From the NCBI GenBank assembly GCA_947165135.1, contig CAMUZE010000003.1, positions 26,370-90,369 of the forward strand: 64,000 nt of DNA, in the 5' to 3' direction. Below the pieces are notes generated by a model. The model saw only the letters and a list, made by a program, of their open reading frames with translations, was not told the DNA's origin and ran no database searches. Source of the DNA: an uncultured Clostridia bacterium. Lineage in GTDB: Bacteria; Bacillota_I; Bacilli_A; RF39; UBA660. Of this stretch, positions 8,835 through 17,662 are shown piece after piece. Numbering within the stretch: the stretch's first letter is position 1; every line of letters begins with the position of its first letter. Made by a program: the position numbers and the translations under genes.

Positions 8835-8861
8835 TGTACATGTCGAAAGGAATGTATATTT

Positions 8862-9956
8862 ATGAAAGTAGTAGTAGGTATGAGTGGTGGAGTAGATTCT
8901 GCAGTAGCAGCACTTCTTTTAAAACAACAAGGATATGAAGTTGTTGGATTATTTATGAAAAACTGGGATTCTAACATAAATAATGATAAAGAAGGTATTA
9001 CTGATGGTGTTTGTCCTCAAGAATTAGATTATAGAGATGCTCAAAATGTCTGTGATGAAATAGGTATCCCTTTATATAGGGTAGATTTTATTAAAGAATA
9101 TTGGGATGATGTATTTAAATATTTCTTAAGTGAACTTGAAAAGGGTAGAACTCCTAATCCTGATATTATGTGCAATAAATATATTAAATTCGATAAATTT
9201 AAAAAAGAAGCTAAAAAATTGGGTGCAGATAAAATTGCTACTGGTCACTATGCTCGCATTGAAGGAAATAAATTATTAAGAGGGGTAGACAATAATAAAG
9301 ATCAAACTTATTTTTTAAGTCAAGTTACTCCAGAACAGTTAAAAGACGTAATGTTTCCAATAGGACATTTAAATAAAAGTGAAGTGCGTGAAATAGCTCG
9401 TAAAAATCATATTCCTGTTGCAGAAAAGAAAGATTCTACTGGTATATGTTTTATTGGTGAAAGAAATTATCAAAAATTTGTTGCTAATTACTTAAAAGGT
9501 AAAAAAGGTGACATTATAGATGTAGAAACTGGAAATAAAGTAGGGGAGCATAATGGACTTATGAATTACACTATTGGTCAAAGACGTAATGTAGGCCTTT
9601 CTGGTGATGCAAAAAGACATTATGTTTGTGGTAAAGACTCTAAAACTAATACATTATATGTAGCATATGGTGATGACTCTAAATATCTATTATCAGATGA
9701 AGCAATTATTGAAGATATAAATCATATTTCAGATAAATGTCCTACATTTGCAACAGCTAAATTTAGATACAGAAGTGAAGATATACCTGTTACTATAGAA
9801 TATCTAGATAATAACGAAATTAAAGTAAAGTATACTGATGGTAAAGCAGTAACTCCTGGACAAGCATGCGTTATATATTTAGGCGAAGAATGCATTATGG
9901 GTGGTATAATTAAACAAGTATTTAAAGATAATAAAGAATTATGGTATTTGAAGTAG
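8862..9956 (+). CDS. mnmA: tRNA-specific 2-thiouridylase
   Basis: Installs the 2-thio group on U34 of tRNA-Lys/Glu/Gln using persulfide sulfur and ATP. The PP-loop ATP site [15 protein letters not shown] is at the N-terminus. The first catalytic Cys sits in [12 protein letters not shown] (about residue 103) and the second in [12 protein letters not shown] (about residue 200). The C-terminal OB-like domain has [11 protein letters not shown] and TPGQACVIY. Length of 364 aa is normal. The start has a GAAAGGAA site. Confidence 0.97.
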   Translation: MKVVVGMSGGVDSAVAALLLKQQGYEVVGLFMKNWDSNINNDKEGITDGVCPQELDYRDAQNVCDEIGIPLYRVDFIKEYWDDVFKYFLSELEKGRTPNPDIMCNKYIKFDKFKKEAKKLGADKIATGHYARIEGNKLLRGVDNNKDQTYFLSQVTPEQLKDVMFPIGHLNKSEVREIARKNHIPVAEKKDSTGICFIGERNYQKFVANYLKGKKGDIIDVETGNKVGEHNGLMNYTIGQRRNVGLSGDAKRHYVCGKDSKTNTLYVAYGDDSKYLLSDEAIIEDINHISDKCPTFATAKFRYRSEDIPVTIEYLDNNEIKVKYTDGKAVTPGQACVIYLGEECIMGGIIKQVFKDNKELWYLK

Positions 9957-9963
9957 CAAAATC

Positions 9964-9992
9964 TTGAAAAATAAGCGAATTTATGGTATAAT
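9964..9992 (+). promoter_or_regulatory. Sigma-A promoter for the riboswitch/lipoprotein unit
   Basis: TTGAAA (9964-9969) and TATAAT (9987-9992) are separated by exactly 17 bases. The expected transcript start is near 9999, directly before the riboswitch. Confidence 0.8.
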
Positions 9993-9999
9993 TAACATT

Positions 10000-10087
10000 G
10001 TTGAAAGGGAGTAGTTCCATCAATAGATGTTATAATTCAATAACACGGTTAATACCTGGATTATATGTAAAGAACAAGACTTTTATA
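10000..10087 (+). promoter_or_regulatory. Candidate yybP-ykoY (Mn2+) riboswitch
   Basis: The flanks match the hallmark halves of this class as I recall them: AAAGGGAGTAGTTC at the 5' side and GAACAAGACTTTT at the 3' side, pairing AAAG with CTTTT and TTC with GAA. Between them are a P2-like hairpin CATC-AATA-GATG and a P3-like stem ATAATTC/GGATTAT. The 3' strand of P1 (AAGACTTTTATA) is also the 5' strand of the following terminator, so ligand binding would favour read-through (an ON switch). The loop-3 consensus is not clearly seen, so the assignment is tentative. Confidence 0.55.
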
Positions 10088-10106
10088 GAAATATAAAAGT
10101 CTTTTT
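10076..10106 (+). terminator. Riboswitch expression-platform terminator
   Basis: A 12-bp stem, AAGACTTTTATA-gaaa-TATAAAAGTCTT, followed by TTT. Its 5' half overlaps the aptamer's P1 strand. Confidence 0.75.
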
Positions 10107-10128
10107 ATATTTCAGAAAGGAGAAAAAT

Positions 10129-10497
10129 ATGGAAAAGAAAAATATTAGAAAGGCAATAATGACAACTGCTTTAATTGGAGGACTTGCCTTTGCAACACTC
10201 GGATGTAGCTGTAATTATGATATGGTAGATTTTAAATATAATTTTAATAAAGCAATTATATTTAATGGTAATACGGCTACAATAGTTGAAATTGAAAAGT
10301 GGACTGATTATGATGGCGAACAACTTCAAATAGTTACAAAAGATGGAGCAATAATTATAACATCATCTTTTGATACAAAATTAATTAATGATATAAATTC
10401 CACAGTAAAAGCAGATGATATTGCTAGATCAATCTTAGGAGAAGATGCTGAAATTAATTATTTAGGTCAAGGAAAGCAATTAACTCTAACTCCTTAA
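10129..10497 (+). CDS. Small lipoprotein, 122 aa (first of a paralogous pair)
   Basis: Signal peptide with lipobox ATLGC (followed by SC). The mature part is a domain of about 90 residues containing KAIIFNGNTATIVEIE and DDIARSILGEDAEINYL. The next gene shares the same pattern, so the two are tandem duplicates. It follows the candidate Mn2+ riboswitch and has an AGAAAGGAG ribosome site. Function unknown; the riboswitch hints at a metal-linked envelope role, which is inference. Confidence 0.85.
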   Translation: MEKKNIRKAIMTTALIGGLAFATLGCSCNYDMVDFKYNFNKAIIFNGNTATIVEIEKWTDYDGEQLQIVTKDGAIIITSSFDTKLINDINSTVKADDIARSILGEDAEINYLGQGKQLTLTP

Positions 10498-10556
10498 ATT
10501 GACAAAATATACCAAATATAATACTTACAATTATTTAAAAGAGAGGTGAATATAAT

Positions 10557-10910
10557 ATGAATAATATTAAAAGAAGAAAAGCTATAATGGCAGCTGCTTT
10601 AAGCGGAATGCTTGCTGTTACATCTTTAACAGGATGCGGCAATAATAAACCTAATTATAAAGCAATTATTTTTGAAAATAATAGAGCAACAATAATTGAA
10701 ATTAATCGATATAATTATTCTACAGGAGGTTCTGTGATTTTGTACTTACCAAGCGAAGAAATAATTGTTACTTCGACAATTAATACTAGAATTATTACTG
10801 AAAGAGGTTCTATTACTGCAGAAGATATAGCAAAAAGTATAGCAGGAGATGATATAGTAATTAACTATTTAAATAGTGATGATCAACTATTACTTAAAAA
10901 AGGTAATTAA
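10557..10910 (+). CDS. Small lipoprotein, 117 aa (second of the pair)
   Basis: Paralogue of the preceding lipoprotein: lipobox LTGC, then KAIIFENNRATIIEIN and AEDIAKSIAGDDIVINYL in the same order. The start has a GAGAGGTGA site. It lies 59 bases after its partner with no terminator between, so the two are probably co-transcribed under the same leader. Confidence 0.85.
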   Translation: MNNIKRRKAIMAAALSGMLAVTSLTGCGNNKPNYKAIIFENNRATIIEINRYNYSTGGSVILYLPSEEIIVTSTINTRIITERGSITAEDIAKSIAGDDIVINYLNSDDQLLLKKGN

Positions 10911-10923
10911 TATTACCTTTTTT
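10896..10923 (+). terminator. Intrinsic terminator of the lipoprotein pair
   Basis: AAAAAAGGTAAT-TAAT-ATTACCTTTTTT overlaps the end of the second lipoprotein gene. Confidence 0.85.
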
Positions 10924-10937
10924 ATTTTATATTTTTA

Positions 10938-10967
10938 TTGACAAATAAGTGTAAAGTATTATACAAT
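10938..10967 (+). promoter_or_regulatory. Promoter of the HTH gene
   Basis: Consensus TTGACA (10938-10943) and TACAAT (10962-10967) with an 18-base spacer, about 35 bases before the start codon. Confidence 0.65.
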
Positions 10968-11002
10968 TATTATGTAAGATACAGAGTAGAGGAGAGTAAA
11001 CT

Positions 11003-11770
11003 ATGAAAGAATTAAATGCCTTATTAGGTGAACTTGGTATATCAAAAGTAAAATTAGCTAAATATTTAGGTGTTTCAAGACAAATGATATATAATTATTT
11101 GGAACTTGATTCATTAAATAAATGGCCTCAAGAAAAAAGAATATTATTATTAAAACTATTGGATATTGAAAATGGTGATGATGCAACTATTAAAAGTATT
11201 AATGTTAATAGTGAATATCTAGAAAATGTAGAAACAAGATTAAATCAAAATGTAAAAGATTTAAATTCTCAAGTATTTAATTATAAGAATCTAACTAAAG
11301 AAGAACAAGAATTATTAAATGATATTGTATTTTTAATTAAAGAAAAATTCACTGAAGAAAAAACAAAAGATACATATTATACATTCTTATATTTATATCA
11401 TGTATTACAATCAATTGATAATATTCCGGAAATTAAATATATATTTGGATATATATCTAAAAAGACCGGATTTACTAATCCAAATGAGTTTAAATTTAAT
11501 GAAACAAAGCAATTCATTTTAGAAAGTATTATCTATACTGCATTTAACTTATACAATAATGGAGGAGCATCCAGATCTAAACTTACTGAATCTCATAATA
11601 GATTTGTACAAGAAATTGAACAAGATAAAGAAGAAAAATTAAGTAGAACACAACAATTAAATACTGTTAAAATTCAAGCATTAAAAGAATTAGGATATAC
11701 AGAAATAACTAAAGATAATGCATCAGAAGTATTAAATAAAATGGCAGAAATAGAATCAAGAAAAGTATAA
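11003..11770 (+). CDS. Helix-turn-helix (XRE-like) regulator, 255 aa
   Basis: The N-terminal 55 residues form an HTH of the Cro/XRE kind (GISKVKLAKYLGVSRQMIYNYLEL). A helical, charged region of about 200 residues follows, with a coiled-coil-like segment near 65-95 (VETRLNQNVKDLNSQ) and another near the C-terminus. The effector domain is not recognised. The ribosome site is GAGGAG. It stands alone with its own promoter. Its target may be the flanking AT-rich gap or its own promoter; this is inference. Confidence 0.8.
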   Translation: MKELNALLGELGISKVKLAKYLGVSRQMIYNYLELDSLNKWPQEKRILLLKLLDIENGDDATIKSINVNSEYLENVETRLNQNVKDLNSQVFNYKNLTKEEQELLNDIVFLIKEKFTEEKTKDTYYTFLYLYHVLQSIDNIPEIKYIFGYISKKTGFTNPNEFKFNETKQFILESIIYTAFNLYNNGGASRSKLTESHNRFVQEIEQDKEEKLSRTQQLNTVKIQALKELGYTEITKDNASEVLNKMAEIESRKV

Positions 11771-12240
11771 TCATAGGTTATATACTACTTTTGATAATTT
11801 ATGTTATGTTAACTTCTTAATTAAAATTAGAATAATATATAAATAGAATATGTTATTCTTTTTTATTTATATTAATTATTATTCATATATATAGATAATA
11901 TTAAATTATAATATTTAATTAATTATAATTTATTTTAAAATATTATATTATGTATTTTGCATCGAATTATTAAAAATAATATTAATTATTTATTTCAATG
12001 AAGATATGTATTTTTATATTCTGCATCGAAATAAGATAAAATGAATAGTTATTCATCTCAAAGCAGATTTCTAATTATACTTACCCTCTTCATTTTAAAA
12101 AAATATGTAATAGGGAGACAATTTTATTTTTTTTATTATATTTTAAAATTTATTTGATTTTCTAATTTGCAACGAGATATTATTAGATGATTAATTATCT
12201 TATTAGATGCAAATTATAAATCATATATATTTTTGATTAC
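11771..12240. other. AT-rich 470-base non-coding gap
   Basis: No plausible gene on either strand. The sequence is extremely AT-rich, with two copies of a TATGTATTTT...TGCATCGAA pattern (about 11950-11970 and 12005-12031) and an inverted repeat at 12163-12216. No DnaA-box cluster, tRNA or recognisable riboswitch was seen. It may hold regulatory sites or a small RNA. Confidence 0.6.
12163..12216. repeat. Inverted repeat (TAATTTGCA ... TGCAAATTA)
   Basis: Perfect 9-bp arms at 12163-12171 and 12208-12216, with a further inner AGATA/TATCT pair. It lacks a T-run, so it does not look like a normal terminator. It could be an operator or a structured RNA end. Confidence 0.6.
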
Positions 12241-12241
12241 T

Positions 12242-12276
12242 ACTTCCCCTACCTTATTAAATTGGAAGTAGGGGTC
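12242..12276. terminator. Hairpin after the ZIP transporter gene
   Basis: CCCCTAC/GTAGGGG arms, with an alternative ACTTCC/GGAAGT register, lie just past the transporter stop. There is no strong T-run, so terminator function is moderate at best. Confidence 0.45.
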
Positions 12277-13019
12277 TATAATATAAATGATAGTATAAAA
12301 AATAACACTACCCCTACTATATATCCAATATAGCTATAATTAATTAAATTATATTTTTTTATTTCTTTGTAAATTTCATTAATGCTTAGTGAAATCATTA
12401 ATCCTGATACAAATATTAATATAAATGAAATCATAATATTACTTATATAATTTTTAAGGAATATATATGAAAGTAGTGCACCTATGGGTTCAGCAATACC
12501 TGAAATAAAAGTATATTTTAAAGAAAGTCCCCTACTTCGGCCACTATAATAGAGTGGGACTGCAATTGAAATCCCTTCTGGAATATTATGTAGTATTATT
12601 GCTAGAAATAATTTATACCCTACTCTTATATTTACATAACTACTCATAAATACTGCTATACCTTCTGGAAAATTATGCAGCATTAAAGATATCATGCTTA
12701 ATATTCCGATTTTATATAATGAAGACTTATATTTAATTCTATTTGTTATAAGATATATTGTTAAATAGCCTAATATAAAAGTTAAAATAATTAATAATAT
12801 TCCAAAATATTTACCATAATAACTAATCATATTTATTGATGAATTTGGTAATAAATCAAATATTGAAATAAGTACCATTATTGAAATTGAAAAAGATAAT
12901 GAAATCACAATAAACTTATTAATATTTTTTATTTTAATAAAAATAAATAGTCCTCCAATAAGAGTACTTAATCCTGCAATTAAAGATAATAATAAAGGAC
13001 CAAATATTTCCATTTTCAT
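12276..13019 (-). CDS. ZIP-family divalent metal transporter
   Basis: Imports Zn2+/Fe2+/Mn2+ across the membrane. It has about eight membrane segments and both family signatures: HNFPEGIAVF (TM4) and HNIPEGISIAVP (TM5), whose His/Asn/Glu residues line the metal site. An AEPIGALL motif follows in TM6. The length of 247 aa is typical of the GufA/ZupT branch. The substrate cannot be fixed. It is a separate minus-strand unit, not obviously linked to the riboswitch 2 kb away. Confidence 0.92.
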   Translation of the reverse strand: MKMEIFGPLLLSLIAGLSTLIGGLFIFIKIKNINKFIVISLSFSISIMVLISIFDLLPNSSINMISYYGKYFGILLIILTFILGYLTIYLITNRIKYKSSLYKIGILSMISLMLHNFPEGIAVFMSSYVNIRVGYKLFLAIILHNIPEGISIAVPLYYSGRSRGLSLKYTFISGIAEPIGALLSYIFLKNYISNIMISFILIFVSGLMISLSINEIYKEIKKYNLINYSYIGYIVGVVLFFILSFIL

Positions 13020-13080
13020 ATTAAAATATTATACATTTTAAAAATATTTATAACCATAATAATACTAGGTGGTGATAAAA

Positions 13081-13197
13081 TTGGCAAACGCTAGAAATAA
13101 TTCTAGATGTAAATCTAATGCTAGATCAAAATCTAGAAGTAATAGTAATGCAAGAAGCAATTCTAGAGCAAAAATGTCAAATTCTAGAAGTCGCTAA
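13081..13197 (+). CDS. Arg/Ser/Asn-rich microprotein, 38 aa
   Basis: Below the ORF-track size limit. It has a TTG start 8 bases after GGTGGTGA and is followed by a terminator. The product (starting MANARNNSRCKSNARSKSRS) is almost only Asn, Ala, Arg, Ser and Lys, with repeated N-x-R/S-R units, one Cys and a strongly positive charge. This suggests binding to nucleic acid or another polyanion, but no family is recognised. The start codon and its ribosome site support translation; composition alone would not. Confidence 0.6.
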   Translation: MANARNNSRCKSNARSKSRSNSNARSNSRAKMSNSRSR

Positions 13198-13205
13198 TTG
13201 TAAAG

Positions 13206-13234
13206 AAAAGATATTTCTAATGAATATCTTTTTT
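13206..13234 (+). terminator. Terminator after the microprotein gene
   Basis: AAAGATATT and AATATCTTT arms followed by TTTT, nine bases past the stop codon. Its presence supports a discrete small transcript. Confidence 0.75.
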
Positions 13235-13263
13235 AATTATGTTATAATTTATTTGGTGAAAAT

Positions 13264-14601
13264 ATGACAAGATACGTAAAAAAAAGAAGATTAAAAAGAT
13301 GGGTAAGAAAATTCTTAAGAAGATCTTTCTTATTATTTATAACTGTATTAACATTATTTATTATATATAAAATTGAATATAAAAAAGTATCAATTAAAGA
13401 TATATATTTAGAAAATAATAAATTATTTGTTAAATTTAATTCTAAAATAAATAAAGATATTATTTGTGCACTATCTAAAGAAGAAAATGATTCATCAGTA
13501 AAAGACACTGAATGGATTAAAATCAAAGATAAAGAATGTGTATTTGATTTTAATGATGATAACTATAATTTATTTATTAAAAAAAATGATAAACTTATAT
13601 ATTCTTCAAATGATAGTAAAGTATTAGATTTTGAATTTGATGATACAACTAAATATTATGCAGTAAATAATGAATATAATTTAAAATATAAATATAAATA
13701 TATTGGAAAAAATCCAAAAATTACATGGAAAAGTTCAAATGATAAAGTTGTTACTGTTGATGCTGGAACAATAAAAACAATTAGTGATGGTGAAGTATCA
13801 ATATTTGCAAATTTCGAAGGTAAATCTAAAACATTAGATATTACCTCTACTTCATTAATTGTTGCTAAGCCTAAAGAATATGATTTAAAGAAAAAATACT
13901 TACCATGTGATAAATATACAGAAGAAGAAAATGATAAATTAGATGAAATATTAGATTATAGAGTACATCAAGTTGGTTTTCAAACTAGAGCCTCAGCAGC
14001 TGAAGCAGCAAGATTCTTAACTTTAGAATTACCATATAGAATAAATTATTTCTATGAAACTGGAAGACTTACTCAAGCAAATAAAATAGATGGTGAAGGA
14101 AGATATTATCATGTTGGCTTATATTTAAATTCATCTAGATATAAAAGTATAAGTAAATCTACTTCTAAACCAAAGACTTGGGGATGTTCAATGTATGACA
14201 CACCTGTTCACAGGAATGTAGATAATGGGCTTGATTGTAGTGGATTCGTTTCGTGGGCTTTATTAAATGCAGGATTTGATGTTGGAGATTTAGGTGCTGG
14301 AGTAAGTAATGTTAAAAATCTATCTCAAAGTTTAGGCGAATTTAAGGATAGTTCTGTATCGTTAGCTAAGAAACTTAAAGTCGGTGATTTACTATTCAGT
14401 TATAAAGCCGGAGGACACATAGGTATATTAGTTGGTATAGATGATAATTATTTCTATACAGCTCAAGCGTTATGGACAGGACAAATTGGTGTTATTATCA
14501 CAAAAGCAACGGCAAGTGAACTAGCAAAAGAATTTCCTAAATTTGTACTTATGGATAAATTCTATAAAGAAGACGGAGAACTTACAAATATGTGGTACTA
14601 A
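13264..14601 (+). CDS. Membrane-anchored NlpC/P60 peptidoglycan endopeptidase with Ig-like domain
   Basis: Probably cleaves peptide cross-links in the cell wall. It has a basic N-terminus, one membrane helix (about residues 19-38), a BIG_2-like Ig fold (about 130-195; ITWKSSNDKVVTVDAG), and a C-terminal NlpC/P60 domain. The catalytic Cys is in LDCSGFVSW (about 323) and the His in GGHIGILVG (about 384). The YRINYFYETGR region before the domain probably belongs to its substrate cleft. 445 aa. A TATAAT box about 15 bases upstream overlaps the preceding terminator. Confidence 0.88.
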   Translation: MTRYVKKRRLKRWVRKFLRRSFLLFITVLTLFIIYKIEYKKVSIKDIYLENNKLFVKFNSKINKDIICALSKEENDSSVKDTEWIKIKDKECVFDFNDDNYNLFIKKNDKLIYSSNDSKVLDFEFDDTTKYYAVNNEYNLKYKYKYIGKNPKITWKSSNDKVVTVDAGTIKTISDGEVSIFANFEGKSKTLDITSTSLIVAKPKEYDLKKKYLPCDKYTEEENDKLDEILDYRVHQVGFQTRASAAEAARFLTLELPYRINYFYETGRLTQANKIDGEGRYYHVGLYLNSSRYKSISKSTSKPKTWGCSMYDTPVHRNVDNGLDCSGFVSWALLNAGFDVGDLGAGVSNVKNLSQSLGEFKDSSVSLAKKLKVGDLLFSYKAGGHIGILVGIDDNYFYTAQALWTGQIGVIITKATASELAKEFPKFVLMDKFYKEDGELTNMWY

Positions 14602-14630
14602 AAAAAGAAACTATTTAGTTTCTTTTTTTA
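14600..14630. terminator. Bidirectional terminator
   Basis: AAAAAAGAAACTA/TAGTTTCTTTTTTT palindrome between convergent genes. Confidence 0.8.
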
Positions 14631-15486
14631 TTGGATTAACATGAATAACTGCTAGATATATTTCATCTATTGTATCTATTATTTCATCTTCAAGTCTATC
14701 AGCTATTTCATGACTTTCAAAAGTAGATAAATTCCCATCTACAAATATTGTAAGCGATATTTGATATTTATACCCTACCGGTGTTGAATTGAAGTGATTT
14801 ACTTTTTTAATTTCATCATATTTTTTAATAATCTCTAATACTTTCTTTTGAGTATCAATTGATGCTGCTTTATCCATTAAAACATCATAACTTTCAATGA
14901 ATATTTTAATTGATGTATAAATAATCCATAAAGATATAATTATTCCAACTACCCCGTCTAAATAGAAAATATTAAATCTTGCTAAGATACATGATATTAA
15001 GTTAAGTGATGTGATTATCATATCATTGAAATGATCTTTAGAATTTGCTTTTACTAATAGATTATTATATCTTTTATATATTTTATTTGTATAAAGATAT
15101 AAAAACAACTTAACTAATATTGTTATAATACATACAACAATTAACCATATTGAATAATTATATTTTGTTTTATTAATTATAACTAGTAATGAATCTTTAA
15201 ATACATATAATGACATTAAAATCATTGATATACTTATTAATAATGAATATATATATTCAGCTTTCCCATGGCCTAAATTATGATCATCATCAGACGGTTT
15301 ATTAGCTATTTTATTTCCAATAAAAGTCATTAATGAAGAAAATATATCACCAGCACTATTAAATGCATCTGCAATCATAGATCTACTTCCAGATATAAAT
15401 CCTATTATAGATTTAATAATCAAAAGAAAAACATTACCTAAAATTCCAAATATACTTGAATTTTTAGTACTTTTATATCTTGACAT
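14611..15486 (-). CDS. Cation diffusion facilitator exporter, possibly Mn2+ type
   Basis: Exports divalent metal in exchange for protons. Six membrane segments are followed by a cytoplasmic dimerisation domain (about residues 205-290). TM2 carries ADAFNSAGD (Asn-x3-Asp), the loop carries DHNLGHGKAE, and TM5 carries DHFND (Asp-x3-Asp). The N-D/D-D set is what I recall for bacterial Mn2+ exporters such as MntE rather than the His-x3-Asp of zinc exporters. Specificity is therefore inference. Strong ribosome site TAGGAGG. Confidence 0.9.
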   Translation of the reverse strand: MSRYKSTKNSSIFGILGNVFLLIIKSIIGFISGSRSMIADAFNSAGDIFSSLMTFIGNKIANKPSDDDHNLGHGKAEYIYSLLISISMILMSLYVFKDSLLVIINKTKYNYSIWLIVVCIITILVKLFLYLYTNKIYKRYNNLLVKANSKDHFNDMIITSLNLISCILARFNIFYLDGVVGIIISLWIIYTSIKIFIESYDVLMDKAASIDTQKKVLEIIKKYDEIKKVNHFNSTPVGYKYQISLTIFVDGNLSTFESHEIADRLEDEIIDTIDEIYLAVIHVNPIKKETK

Positions 15487-15583
15487 AAGAATTCCTCCTA
15501 ATGATAAAATAATTATATAATATATTTATATAAAAATAAATAATTATGATATACTATTATTATGATATGAAAGGAAGTAAAAT

Positions 15584-17146
15584 ATGAAAAATAAATTAGT
15601 AATGGTAATAATGGATGGAGTTGGATATAGTGAAAATAGTAATGGTAATGCCGTTAAAAATGCTAATACCCCTACTCTAGATTTATTAATGAATAAATAT
15701 CCACATACATTAATTAATGCACATGGTACTTATGTAGGACTTCCAAGTGATGAAGATATGGGAAACTCTGAAGTTGGTCATAACGCTATGGGATGTGGTC
15801 AAATATATTCTCAAGGAGCAAAACTAGTAAATGAAGCAATAAATAATAAAACTATTTTTAATAGTAGAACATGGAAAGAATTAATAAATTATTGTAAAAA
15901 TAATACACTTCATTTAATTGGATTATTATCAGATGGTAATGTTCACTCAAATATTAATCATCTGTTTGAATTAATAAAAAGAGCCAAAGAAGAAAATATT
16001 AAAAAAGTAAGAATACATATATTATTAGATGGCAGAGATGTTCCAAAAACTAGTGCATTAATATATGTTGATGAGCTGGAAAATTTATTAAAAGAATTAA
16101 ATGATAATACATTTAATGCAAGAATTGCTTCTGGTGGTGGACGTATGAATATTACTATGGATAGATATGAAGCAAATTATAAAATGGTAGAAAAAGGATG
16201 GCATACCCATGTTCTTGGAGATGCAAGGCACTTTGAAAATACTAAAACTGCTATTGAAACAATGAGAAATGAAAACCCTGAAGTTATTGATCAAGACTTA
16301 GAACCATTTGTTATTGTAGAAAATAATATTCCAATTGGTACTATTGAAGATAATGATTCAGTTATATTCTTTAACTTTAGAGGAGATAGAGCTATTGAAA
16401 TATCAAGAGCATTTGATGAAGAAAATTTTGATAAATTTGATAGAATTAGATATCCAAAAGTATATTATGCCGGAATGTTAGAATATGATAGTGAGGCTAA
16501 AATACCAAAACATTTCTTAACTGAACCACCAATGATAAAAAATACTTTAACAGAAGAATTAAATAAATATAATATAAAAGAATATGCCATAAGTGAAACG
16601 CAGAAATACGGACATGTAACATACTTTTGGAATGGTAATAGACAAGACAAATTTGATGATAATCTAGAAACTTATGATATAGTACCAAGTGATATAATTT
16701 CATTTGATAAAAAACCTGAAATGAAATCATTTGAAATAACAGATAAATTAATTTCTGCTATTGAAAGTAATAAATATGATTTTTTAAGAATTAACTTCCC
16801 AAATGGAGATATGGTTGGACATACTGGTAATTATGAAGCAACTATTAAAGCTATGGAAGCAGTTGATAAAAATTTAAACAGAATACTTAATACTTGTCTT
16901 AAAAATAACTATATATTAATAGTTACTGCTGATCATGGAAATGCGGAAGAGATGTTTGATAAAAATAATAATACAAAAACATCACATAGTCTAAATAAAG
17001 TACAATTTATAATTGCTACAAATAATATTAATTTTAAAATAAAAGAAGGCAATTTTGGACTTGCAAATATTGCTAGTACAATTACTACCCTATTTGATAT
17101 ACCTAAAAATCCTTCTTGGAAAGAATCAATAATAGAAAAAGAATAG
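15584..17146 (+). CDS. gpmI: 2,3-bisphosphoglycerate-independent phosphoglycerate mutase
   Basis: Interconverts 3- and 2-phosphoglycerate in glycolysis through a phosphoserine intermediate with two Mn2+. It has an alkaline-phosphatase-type fold with IMDGVGY, the nucleophile Ser in DMGNSEVGHN, LLDGRDVP, SGGGRMNITMDR, and the second metal half (NGDMVGHTG, TADHGNAEEM). Length of 520 aa is normal. GAAAGGAAG precedes the ATG. It is monocistronic and closed by a terminator. Confidence 0.97.
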   Translation: MKNKLVMVIMDGVGYSENSNGNAVKNANTPTLDLLMNKYPHTLINAHGTYVGLPSDEDMGNSEVGHNAMGCGQIYSQGAKLVNEAINNKTIFNSRTWKELINYCKNNTLHLIGLLSDGNVHSNINHLFELIKRAKEENIKKVRIHILLDGRDVPKTSALIYVDELENLLKELNDNTFNARIASGGGRMNITMDRYEANYKMVEKGWHTHVLGDARHFENTKTAIETMRNENPEVIDQDLEPFVIVENNIPIGTIEDNDSVIFFNFRGDRAIEISRAFDEENFDKFDRIRYPKVYYAGMLEYDSEAKIPKHFLTEPPMIKNTLTEELNKYNIKEYAISETQKYGHVTYFWNGNRQDKFDDNLETYDIVPSDIISFDKKPEMKSFEITDKLISAIESNKYDFLRINFPNGDMVGHTGNYEATIKAMEAVDKNLNRILNTCLKNNYILIVTADHGNAEEMFDKNNNTKTSHSLNKVQFIIATNNINFKIKEGNFGLANIASTITTLFDIPKNPSWKESIIEKE

Positions 17147-17163
17147 TTTAACCTATTCTTTTT
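17136..17163 (+). terminator. gpmI terminator
   Basis: AAAAAGAATAG-TTTAAC-CTATTCTTTTT across the gpmI stop. It may serve the convergent gene too. Confidence 0.8.
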
Positions 17164-17633
17164 AATTGTTTTTGTTGTTTTTCTTGTAATAAATCATCAA
17201 TATCTCTATATTCCAAATTTAATTTTTTAAATATTTTTAGTATTTTTCCAAATGATACATGTTTATTATACCATTTAACAATCCTATTTTTATTGCAAAC
17301 ATTATTAAATAATTTACATTTGTCATCAATTATAAACAGATCAACTATAGGATGTTCTTCATAACCTGCGTAATCAGTTGGCTCTTTAAATCCATACTCT
17401 GGTAAAATCTCATCTAATATTTTAATGGTAGTTATTATTTTTTCTGGATCATCATTATCATATTTTACTCTCAAATAAACTCCTCTAAATAAATATGATA
17501 GTATTAAAAATGCATCTTTTTCACTCATATTATCAGGTAAAGTAAAACATTTACTAGGATATTCAATTGCATGTATTTTATCTTTGCTATATCCATAATT
17601 CCAGTAATAAAAAGCATAAACTTTCTTATACAT
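17148..17633 (-). CDS. Hypothetical protein, 161 aa
   Basis: Not recognised. The ORF-track start at 17642 is a GTG inside the GAGGTG ribosome site, so the ATG at 17633 is preferred. The protein is soluble, rich in Tyr/Lys/Asp, with a Lys-rich C-terminus (LLQEKQQKQLKRIG). It is the last gene of a long minus-strand run of small unrelated genes. Confidence 0.7.
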   Translation of the reverse strand: MYKKVYAFYYWNYGYSKDKIHAIEYPSKCFTLPDNMSEKDAFLILSYLFRGVYLRVKYDNDDPEKIITTIKILDEILPEYGFKEPTDYAGYEEHPIVDLFIIDDKCKLFNNVCNKNRIVKWYNKHVSFGKILKIFKKLNLEYRDIDDLLQEKQQKQLKRIG

Positions 17634-17662
17634 ATAATTCACCTCGATTAGGGATTATCCTA

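Noticed and set aside
11771-12240. Possible replication origin
   Set aside because: AT-rich, but no DnaA-box cluster and no dnaA/dnaN neighbours.
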